Source: Lanius collurio (Eukaryota > Chordata > Aves > Passeriformes > Laniidae). Taken from it: a stretch of 64,000 bases of DNA. The notes beneath the pieces were generated by a model. The model was not told the origin of the DNA. It did not search any database and saw only the letters and a list, made by a program, of their open reading frames with translations. The position numbers and the translations under genes are program-made. The stretch covers positions 59,580,721 to 59,644,720 of the forward strand of contig JACBWW010000003.1 of NCBI GenBank assembly GCA_020086605.1. Reading direction: 5' to 3'. Shown piece by piece: positions 53,901-63,226 of the stretch (positions are counted from its first letter, which is position 1; each line of letters begins with the position of its first letter).

Positions 53901-56900
53901 CACTGTATTTGACCTGAAGCCTTGAAAAAGGCTTCCTAAATTGTGTGATAACACTGAGGTCATTGCTGTGTAATTAAAGTTATAGCACTGGGTGGAATAT
54001 GTAGAGATGTAGAAAAATGAGGTTTATGGGATATACGTAACAATATGGAGGATTTTGGATGGGGATTTGTTCTTCTTTTCTTCTTCCTTCTTCACAAATC
54101 TGGGTGTTCTTGTATTGGGCCAAAAAAACCCACAGTGCAGATCATGAATAGTTAGTTATTGGATTACAAGTAAAAATAAATTACTTGGCATTCCATAACG
54201 GGGTAAATTGGACCCTAAGAGGCCTAGGAAGTTAGAACTCACTGCCATTATTCCACCTTGTTGACTAAGAGGCACATCCTGTGCAGCTGTGTTATAGATA
54301 AGAAAATAACAAACATCTAAGTCCGAAGAATAACCTAGCATCCTCTACTTTTTAATTTGAACTCTGAGTAAAAGAACTTGAGAAACAGAGGGAATAAAGA
54401 AAAGAAACAAAAAAAAGAGAAAATCAACAGTGCTGTAGATGCGTGACAGGGATATGTGTGTGGATACAGCTGCTAGAAGTTACCTTAAATACACTGAAAT
54501 ACTTGACTCCTGCGCCCTGAGTGAAGTGGCTGCTTTTCTCAGAAGTCTGAGCAATTAATATATGTGTCTAAAGAAGCAGTTTAACTTTTTGTCCAAGACC
54601 CTAAAGAATCTTAACTTACCTTGTGTGGGTTATAATTTTATATAATTTATATAAAATATCACTGGATACAAAACAGTCCAGCTTCCCTCCATAAAATGTT
54701 TGTGTGTCACCTGAGAGTCAACTCTTCACCTTAGGTTGTTAAAAACTGTACTTGGGAGTTCAGATTGAGAAGTTTCCTGAATCATCTCCCAGCTTTACAA
54801 GCTCCCCATTTCACATACAGGAGCTAACTAGCCGGCTTTGCATCTTCTTATCTTAAAAAATCAAGAAAAAAAAAATAATAAAAGGCAAGGAAAAAGAGCC
54901 CTCACAGTTTATTCACTCCCTTCCTTTACCCATGAATGGCTCTCCAAGGAAGAGCCTGTTGTTCCTTCTCTCATCACTGTGCACATCCCCACTAAGGATG
55001 ACACGGGATTTGCTGCCTTTATAAACTTCTCAGAAGGCTTCACTGGGCTCTCCAGTGCCATCACATTGACAGCATTACCAAGCAGCAATACACAAAACCT
55101 GGCCAAGGGGCTGCAAAGGAAGAGTGTGAATTCAGCAAAGGCTGCTCAGAGCTAATGGCTTGGAGCTGTGAGCATACAGCTACAGTTATGGAATCACAGA
55201 ATGGTTTGGGTTTGAAGGGACCTTAAAGATCATCCAGTTCCGACCCTGTGCCATGGGCATTGACACCTTCCACTAGAACAGGTTGCTCCAATCCCCATCC
55301 AACCTGGCCTTGAAAACTACCAGGGATGGGGCATCAACTTCTCTGGGCTACCTGTGCCTCACCACCCTCAAAGGAAAGAATTTATAACTAATAACTAACC
55401 TCTTCCAGGTTAAAGCCATTCCCCCTTGTCCTATCAGTACATGCCCTTGTGAAAAGTCCCTCTCCACCTCTCTTGCAGCTCCTTTAGATATTGAAAGGCT
55501 GGAATAAAATCTACCCAGAGCCTTCTTTTCTTCAGGTTCAACAACCTCAATTCTCTCAATTGGTCTTTATAAGAAAGGTGTTCCAGCTCTCTATCTTCGT
55601 GGCCTCCTCTGGATTTGCTCCAAGACACCCACATCCTTCTTATCTTGGGGCCTCAAAGGAATCAGAACCTCAAAGGAAAGCTCTCCTGGGGCCTGTGCAT
55701 CCTGCACCCACAGCCAAGTTTGGCAGCATATTAAACAAAATTGCAAAATCCCAAATTATTAGCAAGTAGAATAGATTAGCATTCAATCACTGGTGTGATG
55801 GAGGTGCAGATAGAACATGAGTGAAGGCAGAACCCTTGTGCTGGACCAACAGGTACAGCTGTGGGTCTGGCAGCAGCCAGCACCAATGAGGCAACCCTGC
55901 CAACACACAGCCAGGCAGCCTGGGGGAAGCTGGGGTAGCAACACTGGTGTTTGTGGCTTTTCTAATTATTTTTTTTACCTGTTTTTAAAAGATTAAGAGG
56001 AAATGCAGCCCCACGAGAATCTCTTTTGCACAGCTACTAATTGCCTCACTGCAGCAATTTGGAAGCATTAACACTCATGCAACACTTTCCAGCTATAAGA
56101 TTAATCCTAGCAACAGTCTGGTGGGGCAAATCCAGGTAATCTCTGTTAGGCAGACTCAAGGAGAACTGAAAAGGAAACCATCAACTTTAAAAATGCCTCT
56201 TTGGTCAGGAAAACATGGCTTTACTCTAGTTACATTTAATGTCCTTCAATTATTATGCATCTAAGAGTTGAAGGGGAAGAATACAGGGGCTTTCAAGAGT
56301 TTGGGCTTTGTTTACTGATTACATCTTCGAAAAATGTACATTCTCAAATGCAAACGTATATGTGCATGTATGTTGTAAACAACACATGGAAATATGCTGA
56401 GTTGTACAATTTCTGACTTCCATGGTGGGTATGGGTCACCTCTACACTACACTACACCACTGCTGATCCTAGTGCTGAGAGAGACATGTGAGCTTGGACC
56501 ACCTTCTCATCCATCTCTCCTCATCACAGAAGGAGCATCTCCAGCTCAGCTGGACTTGTGTAGAGGTTGCCAGTGAGGGTAAGAGCTAGCCCAGAGTTAG
56601 GTTCTTCCAGTATGTCCAAATCTGGCCTAAATGTCACACTTGAAACCAAGCAGCTCAACTGCAGGTGGGACTGGGCATGTGGCAGGCACTGGGACCAGAG
56701 CCTGGGACCCAGCCTGGATTTGGTACCACCCTCTGCAGTGATCTGGTAGCTACACACTACCTTCAAAGTACTGAGGCCTCTCTGTTGCTTTCAAAGTGTC
56801 ACAGCCAGTGTCCCAGTTTCAAAGGAAACTTCTGGTGATCAAAGTATTTGGATACATCTTCAGAGAGCATTCAAAATGCATGACTCAGGTGCCAAGCAGC

Positions 56901-59900
56901 TCTGCTGCTGCCTTAAAGATCAGTGCAGCTGCCCCAGCTTCCCCAGCACACGTGTTGGGTGGAGATACCCTTTTGTTTACTGGCTGGATAGCAAATTTTT
57001 TAATTTTATTACATTTTTCCTACAAACATAATGAGTTTAAACTAGTATTTTCTTGTAGATATGCTAATAACATGGCCCCAAGATCTGAGCTTTCTTCCAA
57101 AGAAAAGGCAAAACCCTCAAACATTATAAGACTAGAGATAAAAATTCTTATAACATGCTAGTTTATGAAAAATGTTCTGCAGAGAAGATTGCCAGGAAAC
57201 TCTGAACCTTAATTTACTTATCACAACTTCAATCCATCAATCTCAACATTTGGATTTAGAACAGCAGGTTCTGATCTCCTATTTTTAATACTTTCTGACC
57301 ATCAAGAACCCCTGAGAACAAAACAAGAAAACTACAAATAAATGCTGTGCTTTGTTACGGCATGTAACTCTTGCCATGTTCCCTTATATATGGGTTACTA
57401 AATTCAGTGAGAACATCCACAGCAGTTGTGTCATGGTAAAACAATGGAAAACTTGCAGGTGAACCAGCTCAGGGAGGTGGGAAAGAAAATATAAACAGAA
57501 AGGAATGTATCATGTAACACCAGGTGCCACCTCACAAAAACACTCTCTCAGTTCCTGAGCGTGATGAGGGAAGGCAGAGGAGAAAGAGAGAGGGAGGAGG
57601 CGAGAGACAGGAAGGGTGAGAGGGAGAAAAGGGAGGGGAGGAGGGAGGAAGGAATTTCTAACAAAATGTTCACAGCCTGAAGTGTTATTAATGCCCAGAT
57701 CCTCCCTGAGAGCAGAGGATTCCAATTCAGCTTTAAGTCACAAAAAGCACGGAGCAGCTGCAGGGGTGTATGCAGGAGGAGAATTCGGGCCATTGTTTGC
57801 TGCCTGACTAAAATAATGGCGAGTTTATCAGCTGTGTATACTTAAGCAAATGAAAAGCAAGGAGCCATCCTGAAGACATCCCCCTTGTTTCCATGAGCAA
57901 ACAAACAGCCAGGTACATTTTTAGGTGCCTTCTCTGGAGCAGCCCTGCCCATGCAGCAAGGTGAGCCACTGCAGGGATGGTGGCACTGACCTCTCCACTG
58001 CTCCTTCCCACCTGCACAGGTGGTAGCACTAAATCCAGTATACACAAACAGTTTTATTCAGAGCAGGCAGGAATATTTCTTTCCAAAAGGTCACATCCTA
58101 CCACACTGAAAGTGTTCAAACTGTATATTTGCCAAATAAACCATAAAGCAGCCTGGGAGCCATGTGAAGAGCTGTAGGCAAGTGAAACCACCCCATTTTT
58201 CAGTCACAAATGTCACTTTGTCTCCAATTAGTCTCTGAAATTGACTAATGAAAATTGGTCATTAGTCTCTGAAATCAGTCCTCACTGTCCTAGTACTGGG
58301 GAGATACTAAAGCTGCAGGATGAACAGCATTTATTCACATCTACAGCAACAGGGTTAAGTGGGAGGGAGGGCAGACTGAGTTTGGTGGACAGGCAAGGGC
58401 TCTGCCTGTGTTTAGTGCAAGCCCATCACATGGGTCTCCCCATGACAGGTAAGTCACAGCTGTGTCATAAAAGAGCTCCAGTGCATCTCAGAGTTTCAGT
58501 TACAGCTCAATGAAACCACCACACTGCTGGAAATCAGCTCCTGAGAATGAACACAGTAATTCCTTCCCTGAAAAGTAGTTTTAGCAATCTCCAGTTTCCT
58601 CATGCCTCATTTTTATGTACAAATATAGCAAAACATCACAAATTACTGAGTTGGCAAAGCATGCAAGAGTGAAACATGGCCATGAGCAATGTTTTCTTAA
58701 AGACTGGCTGAAATCTCAGAATTGCTTTGAAGATGAGCCTAAAAAATGAACAGTGAAAAGGGAGTTGTCCTCAGGATGCACCTGGGAATTATTTACTGAA
58801 GAAATGACACTGTCTTGGAAAAGTTTACCAAAAGCAACATGTACTTAAGGAATTAGTTGCAATGAGGAGGTGAGGCCATGTCATGTCTGGGGTTTACCCA
58901 AAACTCCTCTTTCAGGGCAATTTCTCAATCTACTATGCATTAAGGCAAAGACTTTCAGTAAGTAAAAACTTCCTACACACAATGCAGTTATGGGGGACAT
59001 CAAAATATTTCACATATCCTGGATGAAGATTGGAAAAGTCTGGGAATCTTAGAAGATTTATTTTTACCTTCTGAAAAAAATTGCTTTGATTTTTTATTCT
59101 GAAGTGGTGTATTCCTTTTGAACTTGATCTGAATAACATAAAAAAAAAAAAGAATGAGAACACTAAAACATGGTTAGACAGCCCTGAGAATTAATGAACA
59201 GCTTTTGTTTGAGATGGGGAAGGGACACTTTTGACTGTTCTGAAAGTTTGTTTTTTCATTCTGCTGAAAAAGAAACAAACATCCTCCAAAGGAATCTGTT
59301 TCAGGTTGAGCTGAATTTTTAATGCACTGGAGAGGCCACACCTTGAGTGCTTTGTCCAGTTCTGGGCCCCTCACTTCAAGAAGGACATTGACGTGCTGTA
59401 GCAAGTCCACAGAAGGCAACAAAGCTGGTGAAGGGTCTGGAGCATAAGTCCTGTGAGGAGACTGAGGCTGAGGGAGCTGGGGATGTTTAGCCCAGAGAAA
59501 AAGAATCTCAGGGGTGACCTTGTCACTCTCTACAACCACCTGAAAGGAGGTGGTAGCCAGGTGGGGGTCAGCCTCTTTTCCCAGGCAAATGGCAACAGGA
59601 CAAGAGGACACAGTCTAAAACTATGGTTGGGGAGGATTAAGTTGGACATTAGAAGGAATTTCTTCACAGAAAGGGTGATTAGACTTTGGATTGTGCTGTC
59701 CGGGGAGGTGGTGGAGTGACCATCCCTGGAGGTGTTTAAGGAAAGACTGAATGTGGCACTCGGTGCCATGGTCTGGTTGACAAAGTGGTGTTCAGTCATA
59801 GGTTGGACTCAATGATCTCAGAGGTCCTTTCCATCCTAATCGATTCTGTAAACTGAGGAAACACTGCTTCTTTTTTTTTCTGTTTCACTACAAGAAGGAG

Positions 59901-61793
59901 CATCACATATTCAGACTTCTGTACTGAGTCCCAAGCTTTTTCTTCTTCTTTTTTTTTTTTTTTTTTTTTCCTAAGAGAGAATGCATTGAAACCTCATTCT
60001 TAAATCAGTGAGTTCTGAGTGCAGCATGCAGTGTGTGGCTTTGCTCATGGTGTCCATGAATAACCTCATCCTCTCATTACTGAGCTCAGTTTGGGGTATG
60101 TCCGCTCCTCCAAAAACTGCCAGTTGTTAGGTCAGCAGAGCTCCCTGCTGAAACCTCAAGCCAGGGCAAGGGCAAGGACCTGAGCTTGCCATCTTCCCTG
60201 CTCAAGGCTCCAGCAAAGCCCAGCTAAGAAGCATGGGTACCAGAAGGAAAAGTGTTGGGAAGCTGCAAGAAAAACCACAAGCAATGAGAAATCAGAAGTC
60301 ATGGCCAAAGGGAATGTGAAAGGATACAGCACCTGGAGTACATGAGACTTACGACAAAAAGGAAAGTCTCAGCATTAAACAATTATATCATTTACACAAC
60401 AGTTACATATATCAGAGTTCAGTGGCTTTTATTTTTCACCACTAAATGCAACAGCCAGTGGAGTGAGAAGTGATGAATCTGATACAGCCTCATTCCCACA
60501 GCACCTGACAACCCCTCAAAAACCCAAATGTCCCCACTACAATCGTGGGTGCCTTTTGGAGAGGCCCCCTCAGGGTGCCAGAGAAGGCCTGAAAGCCCAG
60601 AATTCAACAAGGGTTGTGCTCGCTGCAAGACATCAAGTTGCAGACTTGGTGTGTTCAAAGAAAGGCACAGGGGACTATTTTTTCAGAAGAGAGGGAAAAC
60701 AAGAGCAACAAAACTGTGATTTCACTGGGATAGCTGCAGCAGAATCTGCACTTTAGCACCTTGGCTGCACAGCCATGAGTAAATCAAACAACTGATGACT
60801 TGTTTCAAGAGGACATAAAAGGGGCTTTTGTTAGGCAGAACAAAAGAATGCATCTTTTTCCCTTCTGTGCTGTATAAACAAGGCATCCCCTCACTTTCAT
60901 GATGCTTGGATCAGGTGTCAAGGGGTAGCTGGGCCACCCTGCTCAAGGATACACTTGGGGTTGCTACTTCCCAGGGACCCACAGCCACCTCTGTGCTTTC
61001 TAGATCTGTTTTACAACATCAGCCACAACAGAGAATGTTCTCATACACATGGAATTAATAATTTTCCATTTAATCCTGCTAATTATTTACATATCTTGTG
61101 GTAGGGAGAGCCCCAGGGGAATTACAGACATCACAATTAGTTTGATTTTCTACCTCAATGGATGCAAAACGCCCATCTGGTGCAGAAACAGACGGGTTAT
61201 GAAGCCTGGTCTTCGGAAGAGAAGGGAGAAAATGACAGTATTGACATTTGCAAATTCCAGATCTACCACCTAACTCTGTCAGAGACTTCTCTAGCTTGGA
61301 GCAAGTGAAAGTGCACTCCAAGCCCCTCCGAGCTAAACAGCAGCACTAACACCCACTTCCCGCCACCTCTGCCTTGTCAGCTGAGACAGAAAACATTTCT
61401 TTCCATGTGCTTGGCATCACTCAAAGCCTGACACCGCCACCAGCACCCAAACTCTGGGCTGTATCCACACCCCCCACTCACCAGCCACCACCTGTAGCTG
61501 TCTTCTGGGATCAAGGCATTTTGTGAGGTCAGGAAAGGTTGCATAGTTGAGTTAAATCTCTGATCGAACCAGAGGGAACGTCCCAGCTCTGAAATGCATG
61601 TGCGACAGCTGCAAGGTCTCCTGGGGTACTTGAAGAGTTTTTGGACATGCTCTGAAAACTGCACGACGAGATGTCTGGGGTCCCAGGTGGTCGTGGTCAC
61701 CTGGTGTGTGTAGTTCAGCACAAACGACGTCACCGTGATGAGCAAAAAGGCGAAGGTGAACATTTTCACATTCCTCCTCCTTACCACAAACAT
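38765..61793 (-). CDS. ST3GAL1: ST3GAL1, CMP-sialic acid:beta-galactoside alpha-2,3-sialyltransferase 1 (six coding exons, complete)
   Basis: Joined coding exons, in gene order: 61793-61482, 50914-50718, 47532-47353, 42733-42688, 40511-40392, 38938-38765. The total is 1029 nt, encoding 342 residues plus TGA; mammalian ST3GAL1 is about 340. Family knowledge: this type II Golgi enzyme moves sialic acid from CMP-Neu5Ac to the 3-OH of galactose in Gal-beta-1,3-GalNAc (core 1 O-glycans). Seen in the translation: a basic cytoplasmic tail (residues 1-10, RRR at 5-7), one hydrophobic anchor (about 11-27), a stem with the CSCRTC cysteine cluster (61-66), the L sialylmotif (141 to about 190, starting [14 protein letters not shown]), the S motif (265-292, HGRYPSTG to YGFG), motif III (HHYWEN, 300-305) and motif VS (HDGDFE, 318-323, with the likely catalytic His318). 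Sequons lie at N27, N81, N116, N203, N229, N306 and N325. ST3GAL2 is the nearest alternative but fits worse in the stem and C-terminus (ours ends IKFFKGR). A bird ST3GAL8-type paralogue is less likely and needs a phylogeny to exclude. Confidence 0.95.
38939..40391 (-). other. ST3GAL1: ST3GAL1 intron between coding exons 5 and 6
   Basis: A 1.45-kb intron with consensus ends. It holds only a 12-bp direct repeat (tagagctaacct at 39885-39896 and 39902-39913). No mobile element is recognised. Confidence 0.9.
40392..40511 (-). CDS. ST3GAL1: ST3GAL1 coding exon 5 (S sialylmotif)
   Basis: 120 nt encoding residues 246-285, phase 0 at both ends. Acceptor tttgcctag|atcctg and donor gatgag|gtaaag. It encodes [20 protein letters not shown] followed by [10 protein letters not shown] and FALHVCDE. 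This is the core of the small sialylmotif, which contacts both donor and acceptor. Tyr268 and the Ser/Thr-Gly after it are the expected substrate-binding residues, and Cys283 is the L-S disulfide partner. Confidence 0.96.
40512..42687 (-). other. ST3GAL1: ST3GAL1 intron between coding exons 4 and 5
   Basis: A 2.2-kb intron with consensus ends. It contains a short CR1 3' end at about 40910-40972. Nothing else is recognised. Confidence 0.9.
40910..40972 (-). mobile_element. CR1 LINE 3'-end scrap in an intron
   Basis: tcatagaaccatagattaat, ttaggttgaaaaagacccct and aagatcatcagtccaaccat form the antisense CR1 tail. It lies in the intron between coding exons 4 and 5 and has the same orientation as the gene. 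Confidence 0.75.
42688..42733 (-). CDS. ST3GAL1: ST3GAL1 coding exon 4 (46-nt small exon)
   Basis: A 46-nt exon: one base completing Phe230, then residues 231-245, [15 protein letters not shown]. Acceptor ttaacag|cactta and donor gaaaag|gtgagc. The equivalent human segment (TYIPVPAKI...) comes from an exon of the same size as I recall it. The split codon joins exon 3 in frame and makes the N229-F-T sequon. The exon is easy to miss by ORF scanning because it sits in a T-rich intronic context. Confidence 0.93.
42734..47352 (-). other. ST3GAL1: ST3GAL1 intron between coding exons 3 and 4
   Basis: A 4.6-kb intron with consensus ends. It contains a CR1 fragment at about 45590-46018. The stretch at 44.9-45.5 kb is AT-rich. 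The longest open frame (about 43399-43881, plus strand) has no family resemblance and is treated as chance. Confidence 0.9.
45590..46018 (-). mobile_element. CR1 LINE fragment in an intron
   Basis: The plus strand shows agaatcatttaggttggaaa, then cagcctgttccagtgcttga, then aacttgaggccatttcctct and ctcctcatcagacttgtgct. This is CR1 in minus orientation (same as the gene), of the subfamily seen at 10660. It explains the 94-codon open frame at 45823-46107. Confidence 0.9.
47353..47532 (-). CDS. ST3GAL1: ST3GAL1 coding exon 3 (end of the L motif)
   Basis: 180 nt: the last base of Arg170, residues 171-229, and two bases of Phe230. Acceptor ggctgcag|aatgaac and donor aattt|gtgagta. The translation contains [30 protein letters not shown] and [15 protein letters not shown], which complete the large sialylmotif. 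The two phase-compatible split codons at its ends support these boundaries. One sequon is at N203. Confidence 0.96.
47533..50717 (-). other. ST3GAL1: ST3GAL1 intron between coding exons 2 and 3
   Basis: A 3.2-kb intron with consensus ends. It contains one short CR1 3' end (about 48309-48405). The rest is unique-looking sequence with no supported feature. Confidence 0.9.
48309..48405 (-). mobile_element. Short CR1 LINE 3' end in an intron
   Basis: atcacagagccacagaatca is followed by attcagaattggaagggaca and aggatcatagagttcaactc. Minus orientation, same as the gene. Confidence 0.75.
50718..50914 (-). CDS. ST3GAL1: ST3GAL1 coding exon 2 (start of the L sialylmotif)
   Basis: 197 nt encoding residues 105-169 plus two bases of Arg170. 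Acceptor ctaacag|aaactg and donor ctcag|gtgagta. The translation starts [15 protein letters not shown] and holds the CRRC pair (Cys141, Cys144) and [11 protein letters not shown], the first half of the L motif, which binds the CMP donor. In the family one of these cysteines pairs with the S-motif cysteine (here Cys283) and the other with the stem cluster. The exon is clearly richer in CpG (13 counted) than its AT-rich surroundings. Confidence 0.96.
51356..51922. repeat. 145-bp direct duplication (two near-identical copies 422 bp apart)
   Basis: Copy 1 is 51356-51500 and copy 2 is 51778-51922. By eye they align without gaps and differ at five positions. Both start atcccttccacaaattttgg and end ctaaaaaaaatc. 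Between them lies an LTR-like core (51503-51778). Such low divergence implies a recent event. Confidence 0.93.
51503..51778 (+). mobile_element. LTR-like 276-bp element between the duplicated blocks
   Basis: It begins TGTGGAGGTACC and ends CCCCA (a TG...CA boundary), with tccc immediately on both sides as a possible 4-bp target duplication. Inside are AATAAA at 51689-51694 and a short U5-like tail. No retroviral coding sequence is present. Alternatively it is simply the rest of a 422-bp tandem unit. Confidence 0.4.
52582..52613. repeat. 16-bp tandem duplication
   Basis: aaggtgattaggatgc (52582-52597) is followed directly by aaggtaattaggatga (52598-52613), with two mismatches. Confidence 0.8.
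55188..55660 (-). mobile_element. CR1 LINE fragment in an intron
   Basis: The plus strand starts atggaatcacagaatggttt and continues through accttccactagaacaggtt, ccagggatggggcatcaact and ggcctcctctggatttgctc. CR1 in minus orientation (same as the gene), truncated near 55660. Same subfamily type as the 4068 copy. Confidence 0.92.
57562..57654. repeat. GA-rich polypurine tract
   Basis: About 93 bp of almost pure A/G on the plus strand (gagagagggaggaggc, gagggagaaaagggagg and similar), with only a few pyrimidine interruptions. Confidence 0.9.
58227..58275. repeat. Direct repeat enclosing a hairpin
   Basis: attagtctctgaaat occurs at 58227-58241 and again at 58261-58275. Overlapping the second copy, GACTAATGA (58243-58251) and TCATTAGTC (58259-58267) form perfect 9-bp arms with a 7-base loop. 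Confidence 0.85.
59328..59852 (+). mobile_element. CR1 LINE fragment in an intron
   Basis: Sense orientation: tccagttctgggcccctcac, then aaggcaacaaagctggtgaa, then gagggagctggggatgttta, then aggaatttcttcacagaaag, ending ctcagaggtcctttccatcc and gattctgta. It is antisense to ST3GAL1 and explains the open frames on both strands at 59174-59799. Confidence 0.93.
59949..59969. repeat. T21 homopolymer
   Basis: Twenty-one T residues preceded by ttctt units, 100 bp beyond the CR1 copy. Confidence 0.9.
61482..61793 (-). CDS. ST3GAL1: ST3GAL1 coding exon 1 (start codon, anchor, stem)
   Basis: Encodes residues 1-104. The start is the ATG at 61793-61791, the first ATG in this frame of the exon. It has A at -3 (gaaagATG), and its product [10 protein letters not shown] aligns with the family N-terminus. 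The frame stays open for 18 codons upstream back to a TTG, but that stretch does not resemble the family. A hydrophobic anchor follows the basic tail, then the CxCxxC cluster of the stem, then [14 protein letters not shown] and the exon end SYRWWL. The donor on the minus strand is ctg|gtgagtg, intron phase 0. Two extra residues occur in the stem before the cysteine cluster relative to the human protein. Confidence 0.95.
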
Positions 61794-61823
61794 CTTTCCC
61801 CCTCGGGTTCTGCCACCACTGCT
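61794..61823 (-). other. ST3GAL1: Candidate 5' UTR piece and splice acceptor before the start codon
   Basis: Reading toward the ATG, a pyrimidine-rich run (cctttcctttttgcc) is followed by gttgttgttggccag, an acceptable acceptor with AG at 61823-61822 (or 61820-61819 for the next CAG). That would leave about 25-28 nt of leader in the first coding exon. The family gene has further non-coding 5' exons, so an upstream splice is expected, but this exact site is inferred. Confidence 0.3.
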
Positions 61824-62847
61824 GGCCAACAACAACGTAGGGTCCAATGTAAGGCAAAAAGGAAAGGCTGCAGGAGGTGTCTGCCAGTCACCACCCTGGG
61901 ATTAGGCTGAAGAGATTGACTCCACTAACTCCAGCCATAAGGGAGAAGCTGCATCTTCCCCAAATGGGATTAAAAAAGGACAAGCTGGGTATTTCCTTTC
62001 ACCTTCTCACAGCACTTCAAATGTCCTTCCACCTCTCTGTTTCCTGTTGCTAACCTCTCTTGATGAGGGATTACTGAAGACAGACCCTTGTCCTTCTGCA
62101 TATATTAATTAAAATTCAGGTTTTGTGTGTGAGAGCAAGTCATACATTAAAACAAGCAAATTGTAGAAAGAATTGTATTCTTTTCCTTGGAATTTAGTTC
62201 TTGAAGGACTGGATCATCTAGGTGTGTACGTTCCATCAGAGAGACATGCTCTGATATCCATTTAAGTCATGGAGAGAAGTTTGCAACCTAGAGACACACA
62301 GACAAAAAATAGAAAGAAAAATTGTCAGATTTTTTTTCTTTTGTATTCCTCCCAACCTAATTTCTCTGCTTTTCTCTCCCCATCCCAGAACTTCTGATCA
62401 GTTCAGAGCCCCCAACATAGCAGCTCTGGCTTCAAGCTCTGCTGCAGTATTTGCATATTGAGGAGTTTGAGGGTTAAGTTTCAGAAAAGGGCAGAGCATC
62501 GACCTGTGGACATTGAGTCTCTTTGTATTGAATCAGCCTCCTTACTCTGCCCTGGCCTTATTTGAATTACAGTTTGCAGCTATTTGAATGACAATGACTC
62601 ACCTCCCTCCTTCAGCCTGACCTTGATAGCCACAAGATAGGAAGCAAAGTATTCATAACTCAGAGCAGCTGAACTAAAAGCCACCGGCAAAGGAGGGAGG
62701 AGCAGGATAGGGAGGAAGATGAATCAGTTCTTTTCTCTTTCTTCCCCCAGCCAGCATAATTTCTTAAGGATAGGGATTGGATTTGTGATTAGAGAAAGCC
62801 AAGCAAAAAGAGCTCATATGTCCTGGGACAAACAGGAGAAATCAAAG

Positions 62848-62877
62848 CATGTGAAACAAAGGCCTTTGTTTCACATG
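62848..62877. promoter_or_regulatory. Perfect 30-bp palindrome with SOX/TCF and E-box half-sites
   Basis: Arms of 15 bp (CATGTGAAACAAAGG at 62848-62862 and its exact reverse complement at 62863-62877) meet with no loop. Each arm contains AACAAAG, a SOX or TCF/LEF type core, and a CATGTG E-box. The inverted arrangement resembles dimeric SOXE sites. The palindrome is seen directly; binding is inferred. It lies about 1.05 kb upstream of the start codon. Confidence 0.45.
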
Positions 62878-63193
62878 GAAAATTGCTCTTTTTTTTCTGT
62901 CAAGGAAAGGTGGGTGATAACAGCTTAACTCCAGCCTAGGCAGAGAGACAGGGAGCTGCTTTAGACGTACAGAGACCCAGAGCTGCTTTCCCTTCCCCTC
63001 CTGGTGTTTCCTGCCTGGCAGCAATGATTTAAACAAGTTTTTAAAAGTCATAAAAGGAATCCCTTCATCCCACAGTGTTTTATGGGAAAGCCATTATGGG
63101 ACAGCCATTGTTTTGTGGGAAGAAAAACATGTTGTTTATAAAACTTCAGATGTTTACCAAAAGGCCCAAAAGTGCCATTGCTTAAATAATACT

Positions 63194-63226
63194 CTTTGTT
63201 TTGTTGTTTTGTTTTTGTTTTTTTTA
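63194..63226. repeat. T-rich (GTTTT)n-like tract
   Basis: gttttgttgttttg is followed by longer T runs up to 63226. Low complexity. Confidence 0.8.

Larger units (their letters stand above)
50915..61481 (-). other. ST3GAL1: ST3GAL1 intron between coding exons 1 and 2
   Basis: A 10.6-kb GT-AG intron, the largest in the coding body. It holds two CR1 fragments (55188-55660 minus, 59328-59852 plus), the 145-bp duplication with an LTR-like core (51356-51922), a short tandem repeat (52582-52613), a purine-only tract (57562-57654), a small hairpin (58243-58267) and a T21 tract (59949-59969). Nothing else in it looks coding. Confidence 0.85.

Noticed and set aside
59174..59799. Overlapping open frames on both strands near 59.2-59.8 kb
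   Set aside because: They lie in a CR1 3' region; the translations are repeat-derived, not a host gene.
38765..61793. Assignment of the gene as ST3GAL2
   Set aside because: Stem, exon 4 ([10 protein letters not shown]) and C-terminus (IKFFKGR) fit ST3GAL1. ST3GAL2 has a longer, different stem and a different C-terminus.
61377..61847. Longer N-terminus for ST3GAL1 starting upstream of 61793, and read-through past the exon end
   Set aside because: The codon at 61847 is TTG, not ATG, and the extra 18 residues do not resemble the family. Reading on past SYRWWL runs through a consensus gtgagtg donor into intron.
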